Part shown: piece after piece, positions 1 to 5,121 of the stretch | Layout of the letters: each line of letters opens with the position of its first letter | How positions within the stretch are numbered: position 1 is the stretch's first letter | Source: Symbiobacteriaceae bacterium | GTDB taxonomy: Bacteria > Bacillota > JAAYKD01 > WRDA01 | Assembly (NCBI GenBank): GCA_009783675.1 | Contig: WRDA01000123.1 | Location: 1 to 5,121 of the forward strand | Direction: 5' to 3' | DNA: 5,121 nt | Position numbers and translations under genes: made by a program | The notes under the pieces: model-generated | The model's database searches: none | Told to the model about the DNA's origin: nothing | The model's input: only the letters and a program-made list of their open reading frames with translations

Positions 1-1203
1 CTTGGCTACCTGGGCGAGTTCGACGCTCTACCCCGTCTCTCGCAGCAGGGAGCAGCAACCACCAAGATCCCTGTGGTCGTAGGAGCTCCCGGCCATGGTT
101 GTGGGCATAATCTCCTGGGGGTAGGTGCTCTGGGGGCTGCTCTCCTGGTCAAAGATGCCATCGATGCCGGCAAGACAGTTGGCACAGTGCGTTATTATGG
201 CTGTCCGGCAGAAGAACTGTTGGCTGGTAAGGTTTTCATGGCGCGGGAAGGTGTCTTCGACGATCTCGATTGCTGCCTTTCCTGGCATCCCGGCTCGATG
301 AACTCAGTTTCTACCGGCTCGTCTTCGGCGATGAATTCGGTGAAGTTCCATTTTCAGGGTCGTACCGCTCATGCAGCCGGCGATCCTCACAATGGACGAA
401 GTGCCCTGGATGCGGTGGAGTTGATGAACGTCGCTACCAACTATCTGCGGGAGCATGTGCCCATCGATGCCAGGATTCACTATGTCACTACCAATGGTGG
501 TGGAGAGCCGAACATCGTACCTGCGGAGGCGACAGTCTGGTACTACGTCAGAGCGCCTCGCCGGGACCTGGTGGATCAGGTCTACCAGAGGGTCATTGCC
601 TGTGCCGAAGGTGCAGCACGAATGACCGATACCACCTTCACCATGGAGTTCATTTCCGGTTGTTATAACACCAAGAATAATGTGCCGATGGAAAATCTGT
701 TGGAGAAGATCTGGCAGGAAGTTGGTGCTCCTCAGGCGACCGAAGAGGAGAAGGCTTTCGCTAAAGAACTGATCGAAGGTAGCTATCCCGAAGGTCATGA
801 GGCAGCAGTCAGCCGCTTTAAGAAAATGGGCGTGGATATCAAGGGCAAGTATGTTGGAGATTTCCTGGTGCCCATCGTCGAAAGCATGCGCGGTAACAGT
901 GGCGGTGGCTCCACCGATGTCGGCGATGTCAGTTACATCGTGCCTACAGCTCAGATCGGTGCCGCGACTTCGGCCATCGGTTCTCCCGGACATTCCTGGC
1001 AGATCGCATCCTGTTCCGCCAGCACCTTCGCTCAGAAGGCTATGCTCCAGGCCGCAAAGGTCATGGGCCTGGCTGGTGTCGAGTTGATGAATAATCCTGC
1101 TCTGCGGGAGGAAGCCTGGCAGGCCTTCCGCGATGAGGGATCTGTTTATATGTCTCCTCTGCCCGAGGGCCTGGAACCCAAACTGGACATTGTGAAGCAC
1201 TGA
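1..1203 (+). CDS. M20-family amidohydrolase, AbgB type (p-aminobenzoyl-glutamate hydrolase subunit B-like), copy 1, 5' end outside window
   Basis: This is a probable cytoplasmic, two-metal hydrolase that cleaves an amide bond in an N-acyl amino acid or p-aminobenzoyl-glutamate-like substrate. The frame is open from base 1 to the TGA at 1201-1203 (400 codons). By comparison with the intact copy downstream, about 68 N-terminal residues are missing only because the window begins there. Numbering from the first codon in the window, the M20D-type ligands are visible: Cys34 and His36 in GHGCGHN, the catalytic pair Glu71-Glu72 in CPAEE, His96 in SWHP, and His331 in SPGHSWQ. The inserted dimerisation domain carries GRTAHAAGDPHNGRSA (His124). 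The GGSTDVGDVSY motif (Asp306) is typical of AbgB. The fold and spacing match E. coli AbgB as I remember it, which works together with AbgA; no AbgA-like partner is visible. No membrane segment is seen. The family call is firm and the substrate is not. Confidence 0.93.
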   Translation, partial: LGYLGEFDALPRLSQQGAATTKIPVVVGAPGHGCGHNLLGVGALGAALLVKDAIDAGKTVGTVRYYGCPAEELLAGKVFMAREGVFDDLDCCLSWHPGSMNSVSTGSSSAMNSVKFHFQGRTAHAAGDPHNGRSALDAVELMNVATNYLREHVPIDARIHYVTTNGGGEPNIVPAEATVWYYVRAPRRDLVDQVYQRVIACAEGAARMTDTTFTMEFISGCYNTKNNVPMENLLEKIWQEVGAPQATEEEKAFAKELIEGSYPEGHEAAVSRFKKMGVDIKGKYVGDFLVPIVESMRGNSGGGSTDVGDVSYIVPTAQIGAATSAIGSPGHSWQIASCSASTFAQKAMLQAAKVMGLAGVELMNNPALREEAWQAFRDEGSVYMSPLPEGLEPKLDIVKH

Positions 1204-1230
1204 CATGAGTTTGAAGTGTAGAGTTGAGAG

Positions 1231-1307
1231 TGGTTAGTGGTTAGTGGTTAGTGGTTAGTGGTTAGTGGTTAGTGGTTAGTGGTTAATGGTTAGTGGTTAG
1301 TGGTTAG
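1231..1307. repeat. Heptanucleotide tandem repeat array, 11 copies of TGGTTAG
   Basis: Eleven head-to-tail copies of TGGTTAG fill 77 bp between the two hydrolase genes. Ten copies are perfect; the eighth (1280-1286) reads TGGTTAA. A degenerate twelfth copy (TTGGTCAG) may follow at 1308. The + strand has no cytosine from 1205 to 1312. Because the unit is 7 bp, every reading frame on both strands meets a stop (TAG on +, TAA on -) about every 21 bases, so the array cannot be coding. There is no unique spacer, so it is not a CRISPR, and no transposase is nearby. Heptamer arrays (STRR elements) are known from cyanobacteria; I recall similar arrays in Chloroflexota. Copy number probably varies by replication slippage. 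Confidence 0.95.
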
Positions 1308-1326
1308 TTGGTCAGCACCTGAATTG

Positions 1327-1364
1327 ATACCGCCACGCGAAAGCGGGTATGGGTGGAACCCCAT
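1327..1364 (+). other. Two abutting potential RNA hairpins upstream of the second hydrolase
   Basis: The first hairpin pairs ATACC (1327-1331) with GGTAT (1346-1350), then, past a one-sided GCCA bulge (1332-1335), CGC (1336-1338) with GCG (1343-1345) around a GAAA tetraloop of the stable GNRA class. The second pairs ATGGG (1349-1353) with CCCAT (1360-1364) around a 6-base loop. They share A1349 and T1350, so the fully paired forms compete at that edge. No T-run follows, so an intrinsic terminator is unlikely. The structure would lie in the leader of the second hydrolase mRNA, ending 26 bases before its ATG. It might influence translation, stabilise mRNA, or be part of the repeat element. No known riboswitch class is recognised. 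Confidence 0.4.
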
Positions 1365-1365
1365 C

Positions 1366-1374
1366 TGATATAAA
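1366..1374 (+). promoter_or_regulatory. Possible extended -10 element before the second hydrolase
   Basis: TGATATAAA matches the extended -10 form (TGn followed by a TATAAT-like hexamer, five of six bases). No recognisable -35 hexamer lies 16-18 bases upstream. Transcription from it would begin near 1381, leaving only about ten leader bases and cutting off most of the purine-rich ribosome-binding region and both hairpins. This is a weak candidate; read-through from the first hydrolase gene is equally possible. Confidence 0.2.
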
Positions 1375-1390
1375 GAAGAGAGATGAGTAA

Positions 1391-2797
1391 ATGAACAATT
1401 CTATAGATAGGCGCGGAGCGGCGCTTACGGATCTCAGTCTGAAGATCTGGGAGTTTGCCGAAGCTGGCTTCCAGGAGATCAGGTCTGCCGAAGCTCAAAT
1501 CGCTTATCTCAAGGAGGAAGGTTTCCGGATTGAGTCCGGAATCGCTGGCATACCGTCGGCCTTCATCGCCGAGTATGGTAGCGGAAAGCCTATCCTCGGC
1601 TATCTTGGAGAGTACGATGCTCTGCCGCGCCTCTCACAACAGGGCAGCTCGATTAGCAAAGAACCGGTTACACCAGGCGCACCAGGGCATGGTTGCGGTC
1701 ATAACCTGCTGGGAGTAGGGGCCCTGGGAGCTGCCCTCCTGGTTAAAGACGCTATTGCTGCCGGTCAAACAGCGGGAACCGTGCGCTATTACGGATGTCC
1801 CGCCGAGGAGCTGGTAGCGGGGAAGGTTTTCATGGCACGAGCAGGTGTCTACGACGATCTGGACTGTTGTCTTACCTGGCATCCCTTCGCGGTCAATGCG
1901 GTGCAGGTTGGCTCATCTCAGGCCATGAACTCGGTGAAGTTTCATTTTTATGGGCGTACCGCACATGCAGCCGGGGATCCCCATAACGGGCGATCTGCCC
2001 TGGATGCCGTGGAGTTGATGAACATCGCGGTAAACTATCTTCGCGAGCATGTGCCCACGGATGTACGCCTCCATTATGTGACCACCAACGGCGGTGGTGA
2101 GCCAAATATCGTCCCGGCAGAAGCTACAGTCTGGTATTATGTCCGGGCTCCCAAACGCAGCTCGGTGGAGCAGGTCTATAAAAGAGTCATCGCTTGTGCG
2201 GAAGGCGCCGCCAGAATGACCGACACTACATTTTCCATCGAGATTCTCTCTGCCTGTTACGATACCAAGAACAATGTGCCCATGGAGAATATGCTGCAAC
2301 GCATTTGGGAAGAGGTTGGAGCGGCCCAGGCCACTCCTGAAGAAGAGGCCTTCGCCAAGGCTCTCATTGAAGGCAGCTGCCTCGAGAACCATCAGGAAGC
2401 CGCCAAACTGATGCAGAAGATTGGACTGGATATTACCGGGAAATATGTCTGTGACTTTATAGTTCCTATTGTCGAGAGTGAACGGGGGGTCTGTGCCGGA
2501 GGTTCAACCGATGTGGGAGATGTGAGTTACCTCGTGCCTACCGCTCAGATCTCGGCAGCCTGTACTGCCATGGGAACCCCTGGTCATTCCTGGCAGTTCA
2601 CCTCTTGTTCCGCTAGCACCTACGCTCAGAAGGCTATGCTCCAGGCAGCCAAAGTCATGGGACTGGCCGGTGTCGAGCTTCTCAACAACGAAGCCTTAAG
2701 AGAGGAAGCCTGGCAGGCATTCCGCGCCGAGGGGACCACCTATGTCAACCCCCTGCCTGCAGATCTGCAACCTTCTCTCGATGTGGTTAAGCATTAA
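1391..2797 (+). CDS. M20-family amidohydrolase, AbgB type (p-aminobenzoyl-glutamate hydrolase subunit B-like), copy 2, complete
   Basis: This is a complete 468-residue hydrolase, close to the usual AbgB length. The start is set by an in-frame TAA immediately before the ATG (1388-1390), and the N-terminus leads directly into the family motif IWEFAEAGFQE. The preceding purine run (GAAGAGAG) is a weak Shine-Dalgarno match. M20D-type metal ligands are Cys102 and His104 (GHGCGHN), Glu140 with catalytic Glu139 (CPAEE), His164 (TWHP) and His399 (TPGHSWQ). The dimerisation domain, roughly residues 180-300, contains His192 in GRTAHAAGD. The AbgB-typical STDVGDVSY motif spans 372-380. No signal peptide or membrane helix is seen, so it is probably cytoplasmic and amide-cleaving. 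It is 78% identical, gap-free, to the gene before it. Differences concentrate at residues 162-177 and 330-346, and it has four extra cysteines (330, 354, 368, 391). The substrate is unknown; acyl-amino acids or p-aminobenzoyl-glutamate are family guesses. Confidence 0.96.
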   Translation: MNNSIDRRGAALTDLSLKIWEFAEAGFQEIRSAEAQIAYLKEEGFRIESGIAGIPSAFIAEYGSGKPILGYLGEYDALPRLSQQGSSISKEPVTPGAPGHGCGHNLLGVGALGAALLVKDAIAAGQTAGTVRYYGCPAEELVAGKVFMARAGVYDDLDCCLTWHPFAVNAVQVGSSQAMNSVKFHFYGRTAHAAGDPHNGRSALDAVELMNIAVNYLREHVPTDVRLHYVTTNGGGEPNIVPAEATVWYYVRAPKRSSVEQVYKRVIACAEGAARMTDTTFSIEILSACYDTKNNVPMENMLQRIWEEVGAAQATPEEEAFAKALIEGSCLENHQEAAKLMQKIGLDITGKYVCDFIVPIVESERGVCAGGSTDVGDVSYLVPTAQISAACTAMGTPGHSWQFTSCSASTYAQKAMLQAAKVMGLAGVELLNNEALREEAWQAFRAEGTTYVNPLPADLQPSLDVVKH

Positions 2798-2818
2798 TAT
2801 AGTTAACTCTAATATAAT

Positions 2819-2824
2819 AGGAGG
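2819..2824 (+). promoter_or_regulatory. Strong ribosome-binding site (AGGAGG) for the COG1228-type amidohydrolase
   Basis: AGGAGG is a full match to the anti-Shine-Dalgarno core, six bases before the ATG at 2831, and it fixes that start. It is much stronger than the site before the second hydrolase, so this gene may be translated more efficiently than its upstream neighbour. Confidence 0.85.
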
Positions 2825-2830
2825 CCAAAC

Positions 2831-3997
2831 ATGTCAAAACTCGCAATTCGCAATGGTCATCTTCTGACCATCACCAAGGGAGAAATACCAGGTGGCACAA
2901 TCCTCATCGAAGATGGTAAGATCGTTGCCATCGGCAGCAACCTTCCTGTCCCTGAAGGCTATTGTTGTATCGATGCTGCCGGTATGACGGTGACCCCGGG
3001 TTTAATCGACGCCCACAGTCATCTTGGCCTAATGGGGGATCCTTCAATCTGGGCGACCTCAGAGACCAACGAGAAGTCCGGGCCTGTGCAATCCCGCCTG
3101 AGAGGTATCGAGTCTTTCAACCCCAGGGATCCGGCGATCCCTGTGGTGCGCAGTGGAGGAGTAACTGCAGTATATACCGGACCTGGCAGCTCCAACATCA
3201 TAGGCGGGACCGGTTTCGCCTGCAAGCTACGCCCGGCAGTGGATGCATTTGCCATGTTGATTCCCGGTTCAGAAGGGATGAAAATGGCTCTGGGAGAGAA
3301 CCCCAAGCGCAACTATGAAGGCAAGGAGAAAGGTCCCGGAACCCGTATGGGCAGTGCAGCCACTTTACGAGCGGCTTTGATCAAGACTCAGAATTACATG
3401 AGCAGCATTCATGAAGCCATCGAGCAGGGTAAGAGCATTCCCGGGCGTGACTTAGATCTGGAACCGCTGATCCCCGTTCTCGAAGGCAAAATGAAGGCTC
3501 GTATCCACGCTCACCGAGCCGACGACATCCTCACGGCTATCCGTATTTCCGAGGAGTTCAGGTTAAAGTATGTCATCGAGCATTGCACCGAAGGTTATCT
3601 GATTGCCGACATCCTGGCAGAGAAAAAGGTGGAAGCAACCGTAGGTCCGTTACTGATGGAACATAGCAAGCACGAACTCTGGGAAGTCTCCCTGCAGAAT
3701 CCTGGTATCCTGGCTAAGGCTGGTGTGAAAGTATCCATTCAGGTGGACAGCGCCGCCGATACCCAGTATTTGCGCATGGAAACAGGCATCGCCGTCCGTG
3801 AGGGCATGGATCGCCAGGAGGCTCTGAAAGCAATCACCATCAATCCAGCGGAGATTCTCGGCCTCGATAAGCAACAGGGCTCTTTGGAAGTGGGTAAGGA
3901 CGCCGATATCGCCATCTTCGACGGAGATCCCCTCAGCAATCTGACGCACTGCCTCTATACCATCATCGATGGGGTCATAGTCTGGCAGAAGGACTAA
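2831..3997 (+). CDS. Metal-dependent amidohydrolase, imidazolonepropionase-like (COG1228 group)
   Basis: This 388-residue protein of the amidohydrolase superfamily is predicted to hydrolyse a C-N bond, in this group often in a cyclic amide, dipeptide or N-acyl amino acid. The N-terminal beta-sandwich strands (residues 1-55, with the motif ILIEDGKIVAIG) lead into the first metal site, His62 and His64 in DAHSHLG. Further ligand candidates in order are Lys151 in EGMKMALGENPKR (possibly a carboxylated bridging lysine), His226/His228 in RIHAHRADD, His251 in VIEHCTEGY, and Asp306 in SIQVDSAAD. The C-terminus, SLEVGKDADIAIFDGDPL, is the standard closing sandwich strand. There is no signal peptide, suggesting a cytoplasmic enzyme. 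The gene lies 33 bp after the second AbgB-type hydrolase and 6 bp before the exporter start, so it is probably in one operon. True imidazolonepropionase (HutI) is unlikely: no other hut gene is present, and the HAHRADD and ENPKR features suit the broader COG1228 peptidase-like group. Confidence 0.92.
   Translation: MSKLAIRNGHLLTITKGEIPGGTILIEDGKIVAIGSNLPVPEGYCCIDAAGMTVTPGLIDAHSHLGLMGDPSIWATSETNEKSGPVQSRLRGIESFNPRDPAIPVVRSGGVTAVYTGPGSSNIIGGTGFACKLRPAVDAFAMLIPGSEGMKMALGENPKRNYEGKEKGPGTRMGSAATLRAALIKTQNYMSSIHEAIEQGKSIPGRDLDLEPLIPVLEGKMKARIHAHRADDILTAIRISEEFRLKYVIEHCTEGYLIADILAEKKVEATVGPLLMEHSKHELWEVSLQNPGILAKAGVKVSIQVDSAADTQYLRMETGIAVREGMDRQEALKAITINPAEILGLDKQQGSLEVGKDADIAIFDGDPLSNLTHCLYTIIDGVIVWQKD
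3987..3993 (+). promoter_or_regulatory. Ribosome-binding site for the ABC exporter, inside the end of the preceding gene
   Basis: AGAAGGA lies in the last codons of the amidohydrolase gene, ten bases before the GTG at 4004. It supports that GTG over the next in-frame ATG at 4079, which has no comparable site and would cut into the first membrane helix. The position suggests translation coupled to the upstream gene. Confidence 0.55.
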
Positions 3998-4003
3998 AAG
4001 CTT

Positions 4004-5121
4004 GTGGGCATCATTCTGCGGGTAGCAAAAGAAGCTGCCAGGTATAAGGCTTTACTCCTTACCTCAGCGTTTAGCAGCATGGTCCTGACCTTCATCAACC
4101 TAACGGCTCCGCGTCTGATGTCTCAGATGACCGGGCTGGTCGCTGCAGGCCTGGATGAGGAAAGCCTGCAACAGATTCTGCGCCTGGCTGGGATGCTCTT
4201 CGCCATCTACCTTATCCGGATACTCTTTCGTTATCTCAGTGATAATCTGGCTCACCGGGCCGCCTGGCGACTGGTGGAGGAATTGCGCCTCAAGGTTTAT
4301 GGTAAACTGCAAGCCCTCTCCATTGACTACTTTCGTGACCGCCAGACCGGTGATCTGGTGAGCCGTTGTGTCAGTGATACCGCTCAGTTCGAGCAGTTAT
4401 ACGCCCATCTGCTGCCGGATATGATGACCAACCTGGTCACGGTAACCGGTGTGACGATCATCCTTTTCTCCATCAACTCCCGACTGGCTGGTCTAACCTG
4501 TCTGCCTATTCCCTTCATCCTGATATCGGGCTGGTTTTTTTCTACCAAGGTTCGTCCGAACTTTCGGGTAATGCAACGCGCCATGGGTAATCTTTCGGCG
4601 CAATTGGTAGATAACTTCTCAGGCATTCAAGAGATTCAAATTTTTGGGCAACAACAGCCAGCCCAGCAGAAGGTTGGCAACAGAGCCAGGGAGTTCACGA
4701 CTGCCATGCTCAGGGCTTTGCATCTCAGCGCCGTCTTTCATCCAAGTGTAGAGTTCTGTACATCCCTTGGCACAGTTATCGTCGTCGGTTTTGGCGGTTA
4801 TCTGGCATACCTGAGACAGCTGGAGGTTCAGGATATCGTTGCCTTCCTCCTCTATCTCTCACTGTTCTATGCGCCTATCACCGGCTTGGCCAGGCTCCTG
4901 GAATCGACGCAACAGGCTTTGGCTGGAGCTGAACGCGTCATCGAGATCCTCGATGCTCCCGAAGTTATCCAGAGTAAGCCGGGAGCGTTGATCCTACCCA
5001 AGCCCAAAGGGCGGATCACCTTCGAGGAGGTCTCCTTTTCATATCGGGAGGATGTACCTGTCTTGGAGGATATCAGTTTCGATGTCGAACCAGGACAGAT
5101 GATCGCTCTGGTTGGCGCTAC
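4004..5121 (+). CDS. ABC exporter half-transporter (membrane domain fused to ATPase, MsbA/BmrA-like), 3' end outside window
   Basis: This is an inner-membrane, ATP-driven exporter of the type I (ABCB-like) fold that would work as a homodimer or pair with a sister gene downstream. The frame is open from GTG 4004 to the window end (372 codons); full members have about 570-620 residues. Six hydrophobic segments are seen near residues 16-36, 57-77, 137-157, 161-181, 245-268 and 277-297. Family landmarks are the loop motif SIDYFRDRQTGDLVSR (106-121), the NFSGIQEIQIFGQ coupling region (204-216), and QQALAGAERVIEILDAP (303-319) before the ATPase. The ATPase begins ITFEEVSFSY with A-loop Tyr347; the window stops at ALVGAT, just inside the Walker A loop. 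The start lies in frame with, and 6 bp after, the preceding stop. GTG is chosen because it has a ribosome-binding site and keeps the first helix intact. The cargo cannot be inferred; lipid, drug or peptide are all possible. Confidence 0.93.
   Translation, partial: MGIILRVAKEAARYKALLLTSAFSSMVLTFINLTAPRLMSQMTGLVAAGLDEESLQQILRLAGMLFAIYLIRILFRYLSDNLAHRAAWRLVEELRLKVYGKLQALSIDYFRDRQTGDLVSRCVSDTAQFEQLYAHLLPDMMTNLVTVTGVTIILFSINSRLAGLTCLPIPFILISGWFFSTKVRPNFRVMQRAMGNLSAQLVDNFSGIQEIQIFGQQQPAQQKVGNRAREFTTAMLRALHLSAVFHPSVEFCTSLGTVIVVGFGGYLAYLRQLEVQDIVAFLLYLSLFYAPITGLARLLESTQQALAGAERVIEILDAPEVIQSKPGALILPKPKGRITFEEVSFSYREDVPVLEDISFDVEPGQMIALVGA

Noticed and set aside
73..1203. GTG at 73 as the start of the first hydrolase
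   Set aside because: The frame is open back to base 1, and residues before 73 (LGYLGEFDALPRLSQQG) align with the second copy, so the gene begins before the window.
304..1206. Long antisense open frame of 300 codons opposite the first hydrolase
   Set aside because: It lies wholly within a well-supported gene and its translation shows no family motif. It is a codon-bias shadow; a similar one lies opposite the second copy at 1913-2392.
1205..1237. Ten-codon ORF starting just after the first hydrolase stop and ending in the repeat
   Set aside because: Too short, no ribosome-binding site, and its stop is supplied by the tandem repeat.
1231..1307. CRISPR array
   Set aside because: The repeats are directly head-to-tail with no spacers, the unit is only 7 bp, and no cas gene is nearby.
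1327..1364. Intrinsic terminator after the first hydrolase
   Set aside because: Hairpins are possible but no T-run follows. The next bases are CTGATATAAAG.
2813..2818. Perfect TATAAT as a promoter for the COG1228-type amidohydrolase
   Set aside because: No -35 hexamer at 16-18 bases. Transcription would start near 2825, after the AGGAGG site at 2819-2824, leaving the mRNA without its ribosome-binding site. It is probably a chance match in an AT-rich gap.
4079..4081. ATG 4079 as the exporter start
   Set aside because: It would remove about half of the first membrane helix and has no ribosome-binding site. GTG at 4004 fits both length and signal better.
4155..4361. Small + strand ORF of 68 codons inside the exporter
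   Set aside because: It is out of frame with the exporter, which has clear family motifs across this region, and it has no recognisable features of its own.

Overview
The window is a densely packed stretch of bacterial chromosome in which every gene reads on the + strand. Codon use favours G or C at third positions without being extreme, and overall GC looks moderate (about 50-55% by eye, not computed). No protein here is diagnostic of a phylum. An array of perfect 7-bp tandem repeats in an intergenic gap recalls heptamer arrays known from heterocystous cyanobacteria, and from memory also from Chloroflexota genomes, so Chloroflexota is a weak guess.

Layout. Bases 1-1203 hold the C-terminal 400 codons of an M20-family metallo-amidohydrolase of the AbgB type; its start lies before the window. 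A 187-bp gap follows (1204-1390). It holds eleven copies of a 7-mer (1231-1307), then two abutting potential hairpins (1327-1364), then a weak ribosome-binding region. Bases 1391-2797 encode a complete second AbgB-type hydrolase. It aligns to the first with no gaps at a constant offset of 1594 bases, with 313 of 400 residues identical by my count, so the pair is a tandem duplication. After 33 bp with a strong ribosome-binding site, 2831-3997 encodes a metal-dependent amidohydrolase of the imidazolonepropionase-like (COG1228) group. Six bases after its stop, a GTG at 4004 opens a half-size ABC exporter (six-helix membrane domain plus ATPase). The window ends inside its Walker A loop.

How the genes may work together. 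The second hydrolase, the COG1228 amidohydrolase and the exporter look like one transcription unit from their spacing. The first hydrolase may be co-transcribed or may be separated by the repeat gap. Three amide or peptide-bond hydrolases in a row suggest breakdown of acylated amino acids, dipeptides or p-aminobenzoyl-glutamate-like compounds in the cytoplasm. The substrate cannot be read from the sequence. The exporter may be functionally related or simply the next gene. I see no clear new defence or mobile system. The most unusual items are the heptamer array, the structured leader after it, and the tandem paralogues that differ most beside a metal-binding residue.
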